The position numbers and the translations under genes are program-made. Source: Chthoniobacterales bacterium (lineage in GTDB: Bacteria > Verrucomicrobiota > Verrucomicrobiia > Chthoniobacterales > UBA6821). From it: a stretch of 64,000 nucleotides of DNA. Shown here piece after piece: positions 39,082 to 47,774 of the stretch. The stretch is taken from assembly GCA_019747735.1 (NCBI GenBank), contig JAIEQL010000032.1, positions 1-64,000 on the forward strand, in the 5' to 3' direction. Each line of letters starts with the position of its first letter. Within the stretch, counting starts at the first letter, position 1. Under the pieces are notes generated by a model, which worked only from the letters and a program-made list of their open reading frames with translations, did no database searches and was not told the DNA's origin.

Positions 39082-40866
39082 CTAATCTAATTCTCGGGTT
39101 AAAGAAATACGCTGTTGTAATTCCAAAATCTTTTGTTGCCATTTCAAAATCTCTGCTGCGGTAAGTCCTGGTTGCTTCAAGGCAGCAATAGCCTTTGCTT
39201 GTTCTCGCTTCCAAAAAGCAACTTGAAAACCACGCCATGTATCTTGAGCCATGGGTAAAAGATCCGTCCCCTTTTTTTCCAGATCCCAGGAAGCAATGAG
39301 CTCTTGCACTCTAGGAGAAAGCCGAGAGAGAAGAGTTGATAATGATTGTTCTGAAGAGACCTCTAGAAAGGCATCTTCAACTGCTAATAACTCCTCTAGA
39401 AGTGCTAACTCTGGATCAATGGCAGCTGGCGAAGGATCTGTTTGATTTTTAAAAAAAATTCTTACCTCAGCATCCAGCAGTGCTAAACGACACAAAAGCT
39501 CCGTGCCTGCCGAGACTTTGGTGACAGGAGGCCTGAGTGGCTCTTCTAATTTTTGTTCTGGGAAAAAATTCTTTACTGGGAAGCTTTCCTGCAAAGCCGT
39601 TATAGAAATTCCTAATTGAGTTGCCATCATGCCTGTTGTGAGCTCTCGGACCGTGGCATCTGGAAGCAAAGAAAGATATCCTCCTAGTTTTTTTGCCAAA
39701 CCAGCTGTTTGATAAGGGGTCAACCTCCCCTGATGCTCTGCCTTGGCTTGAACAATGGCATCTGTAAAAAAGTCAGATGCCTCTGTAATCAATTTTTGAA
39801 AAGCAGCCACCCCCTCTTTTCGAAGAAAAGAATCGGGATCTTCTCCTTGAGGCAAACGAGCAATACGAATTTCTAACCCATTGCTCAACAAGGCAGGAAG
39901 AGAGCGCTCCACGGCATTTTTTCCAGCAGTATCTGCATCAAAACAGAGAACCACACGTTCCACGAAACGCTTTAATAAATGAGCTTGCTCGGCGGTAAAA
40001 GCAGTTCCTTGAGGGGCAACAACGTTGTGGCAACCATGCTCAAAGGCAGCAATAAGATCGATTTGACCCTCCATCACAATGGCCTCTCCAGCCTGAATCA
40101 GAGCTCGTTTGCTCTTGTCTAATCCAAAAAGAATTTTCCCTTTACTGAAAAGTGGAGTCTCTGGAGAGTTGAGGTATTTGGCCTCTTTTGCCTCCTGAGA
40201 AAGTGTACGCCCGCTAAATCCAATGACCTCTCCGTAATCATTACGAATAGGAAACATTAAGCGATCACGAAAGCGATCATATTGATTGCCTGCAGAGCGT
40301 TCTAACAGCAACCCTCCCGTTACTAATTCTTCTTTACTAAAACCAGCAGCAAGAGCCCATTTTTTTGTTGTTTCCCAAGCTGCAGGAGCATAGCCGATTT
40401 GCCAAGCAATGGCGATCTCTTTGGAAAATCCACGCTCTTTGAGATAGCTCCTAGCCAAGGCTGCCTCTTGGGAACGTAACAGTTGATGATGGTACCAGAG
40501 CGCTACTTGTCGGTGCAGATCGAGGAGTCGTTTTTTTTGATCGCGATAAATCGTATCTTGCGATGTCAGCTCTTCAAGAAGAGGAATTCCTCGCCTCTGA
40601 GCAAGGCGACGCACCGCTGTGGGAAAATCGATATGCTCATAATCCATAACAAATCGAAAGACCCCTCCCCCAGCTCCACAGCCGAAGCAATGAAATGATT
40701 GCCGCGTTGGATGCACATAAAACGAGGGACTTTTCTCCGTATGAAACGGGCAAAGAGCTCGAAAACTTGTTCCAGAGCGCTTTAGCGGAAAGTAAGAACC
40801 AATGACCTCTACAATGTCATTGGCAGCGGCTACCTTATCGATGCTCTCTTGAGAAATTTTGCTCAT
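39082..40866 (-). CDS. dnaG: DNA primase
   Basis: DnaG makes RNA primers for replication. The 594 residues have the CHC2 zinc site (C39, H42, C60, C63), the primase core, and the TOPRIM domain with MEGQIDLIAAFEHG and VVLCFDADTAG. The C-terminal helicase-binding part is short and divergent. It lies upstream of rpoD on the same strand. ATG at 40866 matches the family N-terminus (ISQESIDKVAAANDIVEVIG). Confidence 0.96.
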   Translation of the reverse strand: MSKISQESIDKVAAANDIVEVIGSYFPLKRSGTSFRALCPFHTEKSPSFYVHPTRQSFHCFGCGAGGGVFRFVMDYEHIDFPTAVRRLAQRRGIPLLEELTSQDTIYRDQKKRLLDLHRQVALWYHHQLLRSQEAALARSYLKERGFSKEIAIAWQIGYAPAAWETTKKWALAAGFSKEELVTGGLLLERSAGNQYDRFRDRLMFPIRNDYGEVIGFSGRTLSQEAKEAKYLNSPETPLFSKGKILFGLDKSKRALIQAGEAIVMEGQIDLIAAFEHGCHNVVAPQGTAFTAEQAHLLKRFVERVVLCFDADTAGKNAVERSLPALLSNGLEIRIARLPQGEDPDSFLRKEGVAAFQKLITEASDFFTDAIVQAKAEHQGRLTPYQTAGLAKKLGGYLSLLPDATVRELTTGMMATQLGISITALQESFPVKNFFPEQKLEEPLRPPVTKVSAGTELLCRLALLDAEVRIFFKNQTDPSPAAIDPELALLEELLAVEDAFLEVSSEQSLSTLLSRLSPRVQELIASWDLEKKGTDLLPMAQDTWRGFQVAFWKREQAKAIAALKQPGLTAAEILKWQQKILELQQRISLTRELD

Positions 40867-40875
40867 CTAAAAACC

Positions 40876-41547
40876 TTACTTTTTTAAAATTTTTTGCAAA
40901 TGCTCCACTTGGCTAGCAAGCTTCTGTGGAGCTTTCTGGACTTCATACTCGATTTGATGAGCAATCGACGCTGCTGTTTTTGCAATACGCTCTTGAGCTG
41001 GGTGCCTCAAAATAACGGCAATCGCACTACCTGGATTCACAAAATTACTATAACAGATCAATGCCCCCTCCCCGTGAGGTATCGCTATAAAGTTTCCCCT
41101 ACCCGATTTGCTGTAAGTGGAGCCTAACATTTCCCAGGAAACTTGATAACCGCCGTTGGACAACTCTTTGAATTCATCCCTCACCTTGGTTACTTCTTTT
41201 GGGAAAAAAGGAACTCGTAATTCATACGTCATCACAATCAAATTAGGCGTGGATACCTCTTCTATCGAGACAGAAAGACAATCTGGAACATAATGAGGAG
41301 CATCTTGAACATCCCAAAAAACAGCGACTGCTTGAAGAGGAGTAGCAGCAACAAGATGATAGACATGAAAGGTAGGCCAAGGCATTCCAGGCATCGGCTC
41401 TTCCACAACCACTTGTTTTCCATTGGTCAAAAGCTCTTGCTGATTTTTATTAAGGGTCTCCCAAAGGGGTGTTGCTATCAGCGCCTCAGAGGCCAGTAAG
41501 CTCCAGAGCACTAATAACAAGAAAAGATAACTGTTCAGACGTCTCAT
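40876..41547 (-). CDS. Exported START/SRPBCC-like protein
   Basis: The 223-residue protein has a signal peptide (LNSYLFLLLVLWSLLASEA, cleavage near 25) and a domain resembling START/polyketide-cyclase folds that bind lipids: VFWDVQDAPHYVPDCLSVSIEE, then TYELRVPFFPKEVTKVRDEF and GRGNFIAIPHGEGALICYSNFV. Its stop is 9 bp from the dnaG start on the same strand. A lipid-binding periplasmic role is plausible by fold, without other support. Confidence 0.7.
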   Translation of the reverse strand: MRRLNSYLFLLLVLWSLLASEALIATPLWETLNKNQQELLTNGKQVVVEEPMPGMPWPTFHVYHLVAATPLQAVAVFWDVQDAPHYVPDCLSVSIEEVSTPNLIVMTYELRVPFFPKEVTKVRDEFKELSNGGYQVSWEMLGSTYSKSGRGNFIAIPHGEGALICYSNFVNPGSAIAVILRHPAQERIAKTAASIAHQIEYEVQKAPQKLASQVEHLQKILKK

Positions 41548-41567
41548 AAGAATTAGTTTCGTTAAAA

Positions 41568-42020
41568 TTATTTTTCGTTCCTCAACTCAGTTTGTTGGAT
41601 TAAATAGATCATCAGTTCAGTTCCGATACTAAGAACTTCTTGAATTGCTGGAGAAGTCGGTGACTGCTTAGAAACTTCAAACAATCGATTTCCATAGATG
41701 GTTACAAGTGTGATGCAAATCATATTGTTAACAACATGATTATTTAATGAGGCTTCGGCAATTTTTTGAAGGTTCTTGCAAGATTCTAGTAGTCTCTCAA
41801 TGAGATTTGTAACGATGGGATCGGCTATATCTCAAACAATGATTTTTCCACTATAATTAACGTACCGAGCTGTTCTATCAATATAAACAGCTAGAATATC
41901 AAAACCATTTTTCATGAATACCTGAATGGCTTCTTCCTCCTTTTTAACTTTAGGCACCATGATCATGCTATTAAGTGTAGCGATCACTCTTCTACTGCTA
42001 ACGTCTTCATAGAGGTTCAT
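41568..42020 (-). pseudogene. Hypothetical ORF split by one in-frame UGA
   Basis: The frame starting at 42020 (MNLYEDVSSRRVIATLNS) codes 62 residues up to TGA at 41832-41834, then stays open in the same frame for a further 87 codons (DIADPIVTNLIERLLESCKN ... TELRNEK) to TAA at 41568. The downstream part is protein-like and has no start of its own near the TGA. The simplest reading is a TGG-to-TGA nonsense mutation. No family is recognised. It lies 20 bp upstream of the START-like gene on the same strand. Confidence 0.6.
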
Positions 42021-42078
42021 AGTTAAACCATTCCAACATTAATCTTGCTTTTCTTTGTAAAAAAGGTTTGATCCTTCG

Positions 42079-43074
42079 ATGCCAAAGAAACCATCGAAGC
42101 ACGTTGTCATTGAGTTAGATAGCCCTTGGAAATATGCCATGAGGCATTTTTTTCGCTCCTTCATGGAGTTTTGCTTGCCGGAATGGGCAGCTTCCATCGA
42201 TTGGGCCCAAGGCTACGAAACACTAGACAAAGAATTACAAAAAATTATTCCTGAGTCAGAGACTGGGAAGCGGTTTTCTGACATGCTTTTTAAGGTATGG
42301 CTCAAAAATGGTGAGGAGAAATGGATTCTCATTCATTTAGAAATCCAAGGACAAAACGATAAGGAGCTCGCTCAGCGAATGTTCATCTACAATTACCGCA
42401 CGTATGACCAATACCAACAACAACCCGTTGTGAGCATTGCCTTGCTGCTGGATGCTGATCCCAAATGGAGGCCAGATTATTTTCGGCTGCAGAACCCGCT
42501 AGAAAAAGAAAAGTCGTTTTTGGAATTTCGCTATCACGTCATCAAACTGATCGACTATGCAACTCGCAAAGAAGAGCTTCAAAAGCGCAATGATCTTTTT
42601 TCCAAAGTGATCCTCGCTCAACTCATCGTCATGGAAACAAAGAAAAACCTGCCACTGCGCGTGCAGCACAAAATTTCTTTAATCAAACAACTGCTTAAAC
42701 TTGGGTTGACAAATCACCAAACTCGAGAATTATATCAGTTCATCGATTGGCTGATGACCATCCCTGAAGATCTTATGTTAACCTATAAAGAAAAAGTAAA
42801 CGAAATAGCAGAAGATATGATGGAAGAGTGGGATATTCCTTATGTCCCCAGCTCTGTTAAAATTGCTCGCATAGAAGGTCGACAAGAAGGTCGACAAGAA
42901 GGCAGGCAAGAAGGGATTCGTTTATTGCTCGATAGGCAAATCCGCCGTCGTTTTCCACACACAGTAACAGCGCAGCATCTTTATCTCATTAACGATGCCA
43001 ACGTAGAGACACTTGCACGCTGGGCCGAAAAACTCATCGATGCCAAGAAAGTGGAAGAGGTCTTTGCTGCGTAA
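42079..43074 (+). CDS. Rpn-family / PD-(D/E)XK nuclease-like protein
   Basis: The 331-residue protein has the nuclease pattern SDMLFKVW followed by ILIHLEIQGQ (D...ExQ), as in cytosolic Rpn-like proteins. The tail has three tandem EGRQ units (IEGRQEGRQEGRQEG) coded by a near-perfect 12-nt DNA repeat at about 42868-42913, then a helical end. It is only distantly similar to the protein at 6353. It could be a degenerate transposase or a recombination nuclease. The tandem repeat may vary in number. Confidence 0.75.
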   Translation: MPKKPSKHVVIELDSPWKYAMRHFFRSFMEFCLPEWAASIDWAQGYETLDKELQKIIPESETGKRFSDMLFKVWLKNGEEKWILIHLEIQGQNDKELAQRMFIYNYRTYDQYQQQPVVSIALLLDADPKWRPDYFRLQNPLEKEKSFLEFRYHVIKLIDYATRKEELQKRNDLFSKVILAQLIVMETKKNLPLRVQHKISLIKQLLKLGLTNHQTRELYQFIDWLMTIPEDLMLTYKEKVNEIAEDMMEEWDIPYVPSSVKIARIEGRQEGRQEGRQEGIRLLLDRQIRRRFPHTVTAQHLYLINDANVETLARWAEKLIDAKKVEEVFAA

Positions 43075-43306
43075 CTAAGGCCTAAGCATCTGTGAAATTA
43101 ATTCACAGTCAAAGGGGGTCCTTAGTGTGTTACCTTGGGTACCTCTCTCGCTATTTTCCTATCAGCCCCCTTATCTAAATATTCTGGGACAGCTCCAAAA
43201 ATTTTATTTTGCGTTCTTTGTGGTGAATTTCTTCCTACTTGAACTACGTTGGTTGTTACGAGCATTAGATTTTGAGGCCGTTCATAAAGATGATGACTTC
43301 ACTTTC
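43075..43306. other. Spacer with palindrome and CTTTGTGGTGAA word
   Basis: No supported gene. It contains a short palindrome TGTGAAATTAATTCACA near 43091 and GCGTTCTTTGTGGTGAATTT near 43211, a word of the same family as the CACAAAGAACACAAAG repeats at 46621 and 46776. A 67-codon frame at 43127 runs into R1 and is not supported. Confidence 0.4.
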
Positions 43307-43450
43307 AGAGGGTATCTTGACAATGAATAAGATTGCGCATTACGGCGTCGCTCCAGTGCTCGCGTCCTCGAGTATGTCCATATACACTGCGGGTCTGTGC
43401 GCTTCGCTCCTGGTACTGCATCAATTTTATTCATTTTCAAGACACCCTCT
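43307..43450 (-). mobile_element. MITE-like element R1, copy 2 (reverse orientation)
   Basis: The 144-bp copy matches the reverse complement of 29522-29664 with a few mismatches at its left end (AGAGGGTATCTTGACAATG). Its right end abuts a partial R3 element at 43451, as R1 and R3 also touch at 29521/29522. Confidence 0.88.
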
Positions 43451-43501
43451 AAGGAAAAAGAGCAAGCTTATGGCGTGCCTTTTTCAATTTAATACACTAT
43501 A
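43451..43501 (+). mobile_element. Right-end fragment of element R3
   Basis: This matches 29471-29521 closely (AAGGAAAAAGAGCAAGCTTA then the terminal TTTTCAATTTAATnCACTATA). The left part is missing and R1 stands in its place, suggesting that R1 inserted into, or recombined with, R3. Confidence 0.8.
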
Positions 43502-43633
43502 ACTACCAACGGCATTAATTTTTCTCCTTAATTAGGATGCGGGGTCAGTCTATAAAATGATGAAGTAATGAAGCTAACCCCACCTCTCAAAAAATTTATT
43601 TAATGACGTTAGTAGTTACCAAAAGATAAAAAA

Positions 43634-45097
43634 ATGAATAAAACTCCCATCACAGTCGCTTACGGAGATGGCATTGGACCTGAAATCATGGAAGCCACCC
43701 TTCATATCATTCAATCAGCAGGTGCCCAAATAGACATTGAACAGATTGAAATTGGTGAAAAAGTTTATCTCGCCGGTAACCCCACTGGCATTGAATCTTC
43801 GGCCTGGGACTCTCTGCGGCGCACCAAAGTTTTTTTAAAAGCCCCCATCACCACACCTCAAGGAGGTGGCTTCAAGAGCCTCAACGTCACTGTGCGCAAG
43901 GCGCTTGGCCTCTACGCGAATGTTCGTCCTTGCGTGAGTTATGCTCCTTTTGTGGCTACCAAACATCCCGTCATGGATGTCGTCATCGTGCGTGAAAATG
44001 AAGAAGATCTCTACGCTGGGATTGAGCATCGCCAATCTCACGATGTCGTCACCTGCATGAAGCTTATTTCACGCCCTGGAAGCGAGAAGATCGTCCGCTA
44101 TGCCTTTGAATATGCCCGCGCTAACAATCGCAAAAAAGTAACCTGTTTCACCAAGGACAACATCATGAAAATGACAGATGGTCTCTTTCATAAAGTTTTT
44201 GATGAAATTGGAGCAGAGTACGCAGACATCGAAAAAGAACATTGGATCGTAGATATAGGCGCTGCCAAATTAGCCGATACACCGGAGGCCTTTGATGTCA
44301 TTGTTCTGCCCAATCTGTATGGAGATATTCTTTCCGATGTGGCAGCCCAGATTGCAGGTTCTGTGGGACTTGCCGGCTCTTCCAACATTGGAACTCATGC
44401 CGCTATGTTTGAAGCCATTCATGGCTCTGCACCTCGTCGTGCCGGTCAAAATCTCGCCAATCCTTCTGGACTATTTTTAGGAAGCATCCTCATGTTGCTG
44501 CACATTGGCCAAACAGAAGTAGCCGAAAGAGCCCACAATGCTTGGCTTTGCACGCTCGAAGAGGGAATTCACACCTATGACATTTTTGATGAAAAAACGA
44601 GCAAGCAAAAAGTAGGAACTCGTGAGTTTGCTCAAGCAGTTGTCCAACGACTAGGTAAAAAGCCAGAACGTCTTAAGCCAGTCAGCTACAAAAAAGAAGT
44701 CAGCAATTTGGAAAAAGTAGTTCCTTACATTCGCCCCACCGAAAAACGAGAACTAGTCGGCGTCGATGTTTTTATTGTTCATGAAGGTTCTGTTGAAGAC
44801 CTTCGTCGACTAGCTTGGAGGTGTGATCAGAAGGAGAGTGAAAAGAGTGGCATGCTCATCGAGATGATCGATAACCGCGGCATGGTTGTTTGGCCTGAAG
44901 CAATTCCCAACGTCTTTTGCTCTGACCTCTTTCGCGTTCGTTACAGGCGAGCTGATGACTCTAAAAGAGAAATCACCCATCAAGATATCACCAAACTTTT
45001 AGACTGTATTAGCTTTCAACGCTTGGAGTTTGTGAAAGTGGAACTACTCTACAACTTTGATGGCAAGCCTGGCTTCACACGTGGTCAGGGGCAATAG
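43634..45097 (+). CDS. icd: Isocitrate dehydrogenase, long form
   Basis: The enzyme oxidatively decarboxylates isocitrate to 2-oxoglutarate. The 487 residues comprise the isocitrate/isopropylmalate core (VAYGDGIGPEIM, LNVTVRKALGLYANVRPC, VIVRENEEDLYAGIE, NLYGDILSDVAAQIAGSVG) and a C-terminal domain of about 140 residues (VGVDVFIVHEGSVEDLRRLA). This extended form is known from Thermus and Rickettsia-type NADP enzymes. The ATG at 43634 is preceded by an A-rich leader. It is a single-gene unit. Confidence 0.92.
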   Translation: MNKTPITVAYGDGIGPEIMEATLHIIQSAGAQIDIEQIEIGEKVYLAGNPTGIESSAWDSLRRTKVFLKAPITTPQGGGFKSLNVTVRKALGLYANVRPCVSYAPFVATKHPVMDVVIVRENEEDLYAGIEHRQSHDVVTCMKLISRPGSEKIVRYAFEYARANNRKKVTCFTKDNIMKMTDGLFHKVFDEIGAEYADIEKEHWIVDIGAAKLADTPEAFDVIVLPNLYGDILSDVAAQIAGSVGLAGSSNIGTHAAMFEAIHGSAPRRAGQNLANPSGLFLGSILMLLHIGQTEVAERAHNAWLCTLEEGIHTYDIFDEKTSKQKVGTREFAQAVVQRLGKKPERLKPVSYKKEVSNLEKVVPYIRPTEKRELVGVDVFIVHEGSVEDLRRLAWRCDQKESEKSGMLIEMIDNRGMVVWPEAIPNVFCSDLFRVRYRRADDSKREITHQDITKLLDCISFQRLEFVKVELLYNFDGKPGFTRGQGQ

Positions 45098-45190
45098 CAA
45101 GACTAGAGGCTGTTATCAGCTTGAGCTTCTATTGAGTTTCTATTGCAATTGACCTTTACATCATTAAAACTTTCTTACTTTTCAAAATCC

Positions 45191-46540
45191 ATGAGCCTTC
45201 ATCACCCTTCTTCAGCGGCATCCATGTCCGATCGTCCAGTACGCACTCGTTTTGCTCCCTCCCCAACAGGCCTACTCCATATCGGCTCAGCTCGTGCAGC
45301 CCTTTTTAACTGGCTCTACGCACGCAAACATGGAGGCACTTTTATCTTGCGCGTCGAAGACACCGATCACAGCCGCAATACACGAGAAGCAGAGCAGGTC
45401 ATCTTTGATGGATTGCACTGGCTTGGGCTCGATTGGGATGAAGGCCCTCTTAAAGGAGGCTCTTATGGGCCTTATTATCAAAGCGAACGTAATCGTATCT
45501 ATGAGGAGTACCTTGCGCGTTTGGAAAAAAACGGTCATCTCTACGAAGACCACGGAGCCATTCGCTTTCGCTCTCCCCGTGAAAAGGTCCTTGTCGATGA
45601 CCTCGTTTGCGGAAAAATAGAGTTTGATTTAACAAACCCCATTACCCATCCCGATATCACGTTACGCCGACCAGATGGTTCTTGGATTTTCCACTTCGTC
45701 AATGTCGTTGATGACATCGAAATGGAAATTAGTCATGTCATCCGTGGTGAAGATCATCTTTCCAATACCCCAAAGCATCTTGAGCTTTACCGAGCCCTAC
45801 GAGCTGACCCTCCTCACTTTGCACACACTCCCCTCATCCTCAACCGCGATGGAAGCAAGATGAGCAAGCGTGACAAAGGGGTCAATCTCGGTCTTTATCC
45901 GGAAGAAGGATATGCTCCTGAAGCTCTTCGCAATTACCTTTGCTTACTTGGCTGGTCTCCCAAAGACAACCGTGAGATTCTCGACATCGGAGAAATCACA
46001 CAGCTCTTTGAACTCAATCATATCAATCGTCGCGGAGCTGCTTTCGATCCTGACAAATGTTTTTGGATGAATGGCCAGTATTTGCTTCAGATGGATTTGG
46101 CACGCTATGCCGAACTGGCAATACCCTTTCTCCAAAAAGCAGGCCTTCATTGGGAGAAATGGGAATATCTGGAAAGAGTACTCTCTATTGTAAAACCAAA
46201 AATCAAATTACTTGCTGACCTTCCCGATTGGGTACGTCCTTTCTTCACGGATGATTTTCCTTTTGAAGAAGTCGCTGTGGAAAAATACCTCACCACTCCA
46301 GAAGCTAAGAAAAATCTGGCAACACTTGCCAAGGCTCTTGCTGAAGTTGATCGTTGGGAAGCCTCTTTCGTGGAAACAGCTCTCAAAGCTACCGCAACAG
46401 CTCTCGGCGTCAAAACTGGAGACCTTGTCCATCCAGCACGCGTTGCCGTTAGCGGACGTTCCATCGGCGCTGGCCTTTACGAAACGTTTGAAGTTTTGGG
46501 AAAAGAAAAGACATTGCAGCGGCTGATAAAACAAGTCTAA
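45191..46540 (+). CDS. gltX: Glutamyl-tRNA synthetase
   Basis: GluRS charges tRNA-Glu. The catalytic domain has the HIGH-type motif (APSPTGLLHIGSARAALFN) and KMSKR in DGSKMSKRDKG, with helical anticodon-binding domains after. I chose ATG 45191 (MSLHHPSS), preceded by AAATCC as at several other starts here; ATG 45224 (MSDRPVRTRF) is an alternative and the ATG-less extension to 45143 is unlikely. Length near 449 fits. No gatCAB genes are in view, so a non-discriminating role cannot be judged. Confidence 0.95.
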   Translation: MSLHHPSSAASMSDRPVRTRFAPSPTGLLHIGSARAALFNWLYARKHGGTFILRVEDTDHSRNTREAEQVIFDGLHWLGLDWDEGPLKGGSYGPYYQSERNRIYEEYLARLEKNGHLYEDHGAIRFRSPREKVLVDDLVCGKIEFDLTNPITHPDITLRRPDGSWIFHFVNVVDDIEMEISHVIRGEDHLSNTPKHLELYRALRADPPHFAHTPLILNRDGSKMSKRDKGVNLGLYPEEGYAPEALRNYLCLLGWSPKDNREILDIGEITQLFELNHINRRGAAFDPDKCFWMNGQYLLQMDLARYAELAIPFLQKAGLHWEKWEYLERVLSIVKPKIKLLADLPDWVRPFFTDDFPFEEVAVEKYLTTPEAKKNLATLAKALAEVDRWEASFVETALKATATALGVKTGDLVHPARVAVSGRSIGAGLYETFEVLGKEKTLQRLIKQV

Positions 46541-46553
46541 GCGGATTGAATAA

Positions 46554-46852
46554 GATTAACAGGGATGGAAACGATAGATAAAGAAATTCGGGTTACTTCT
46601 GTTCAAAATAAGAATAAGAAATAGCCACAAAAGAACACAAAGAAACACAAAGAAAAAGGCTCGTTGTTTTTTAAAAAAGTTAGCTAATTATTCTTATTGC
46701 ATTTTTTCAGTTACTTATAAGCAACTGAAAAGGGAAGAAGACTTTTTAAGGAAACTTAATGTTTTTATTTAGCATCTTTGCGTTTCTTTGTGTTCTTTTG
46801 TGGCTATTCATTTTTTCTGCCATCCCTTCCATCGCTTCCATCCCTGTTAATC
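46554..46852. repeat. Two nested inverted repeats between gltX and uppS
   Basis: The outer arms (46554-46575, 46831-46852) match over 22 nt with one mismatch and belong to the AACAGGGATGG word family. The inner arms (46621-46652, 46776-46807) match over 32 nt with one mismatch and are of the CACAAAGAACACAAAG type. The 340-bp spacer has no gene. The right outer arm ends 28 bp before the uppS start. Confidence 0.88.
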
Positions 46853-46880
46853 TCTTATAAATTTCTATCTCTGTTAATCC

Positions 46881-47588
46881 ATGAACCTCCCCTCTCCACC
46901 CCGCCACATTGCTATTATTATGGATGGAAATGGCCGCTGGGCACAGCAGCGTGGATGGCTCAGAACCAAAGGCCACGAACAAGGCTCTCAATCGGTGCGC
47001 GAGTCCCTTGATGCCTGCCTCGAAGCAGGAGTGGAGTACCTTACACTTTATGCTTTTTCCTCAGAGAATTGGAAACGTCCAGCCTTCGAAGTGCAAGGCC
47101 TGATGACTCTTCTCGAGCATTATTTAAATGAAAAGGTTCATGAGCTAAAAGAAAATGGAATTCGATTTCAGGCGATAGGCCGCCTTGAAAAACTTCCACC
47201 AAAAGTACAGCAGCTCTTAAAAAAAACAACGGAAGCAACAGCAGGGCATTCCAAGCTCACCTTAACATTGGCCCTCAATTATGGAGGACGTGATGAAATC
47301 GTTGATGCTATTAAGGCAATCGCCCAAAAAGTTCTTCGAGAGGAAATAGATCTTGAGAACATTACTACTGATGTTGTAGCCAATCACCTTTATACAGCCG
47401 GCATGCCAGATCCAGACTTGTTTATAAGGACCTCTGGAGAAATGAGAATTTCTAATTTTCTCCTCTGGCAACTTAGTTACACCGAAATTTATGTTACTTC
47501 CAAATTTTGGCCTGATTTTAAAAAAGCTGATCTTTTAACAGCAATTGAGGAATATAAAAAACGTGAGAGAAGGTTTGGGAAAGCGTAG
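46881..47588 (+). CDS. uppS: Undecaprenyl diphosphate synthase
   Basis: UppS extends farnesyl diphosphate with isopentenyl units to the C55 carrier lipid for peptidoglycan and glycan synthesis. The 235 residues have the catalytic HIAIIMDGNGRWAQQRG block, YLTLYAFSSENWKRP, and DLFIRTSGEMRISNFLLWQ. The ATG at 46881 follows GTTAATCC, with no Shine-Dalgarno motif. cdsA and ispC/dxr are not adjacent. Confidence 0.95.
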   Translation: MNLPSPPRHIAIIMDGNGRWAQQRGWLRTKGHEQGSQSVRESLDACLEAGVEYLTLYAFSSENWKRPAFEVQGLMTLLEHYLNEKVHELKENGIRFQAIGRLEKLPPKVQQLLKKTTEATAGHSKLTLTLALNYGGRDEIVDAIKAIAQKVLREEIDLENITTDVVANHLYTAGMPDPDLFIRTSGEMRISNFLLWQLSYTEIYVTSKFWPDFKKADLLTAIEEYKKRERRFGKA

Positions 47589-47774
47589 TTTTGTTAGGAA
47601 GATCCTTCGATAAATCGTATTTGTATTTCTTTAAGGAAAAGCATGATCAATGCTGCGCAGTAGCAAAGCTCACTGAAACTCAAACTGATAATTCAAACTT
47701 CATCTCATCTAATTTCTTTCTTCATAAGTAAACCTGGCTTCAACGATTGATGATGCCCTTTAACTAAAAACCCC

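Noticed and set aside
42868-42913. CRISPR-like array
   Set aside because: The 12-nt units are contiguous and coding, without spacers.
43127-43330. 67-codon frame before R1 copy 2
   Set aside because: It runs into the mobile element and has no start context or family pattern.
43537-43584. GGGGTCAG...CTAACCCC resembling the palindromic element of 33322
   Set aside because: Only the outer 8 bases match; the inner sequence is different, so it was not counted as a copy.
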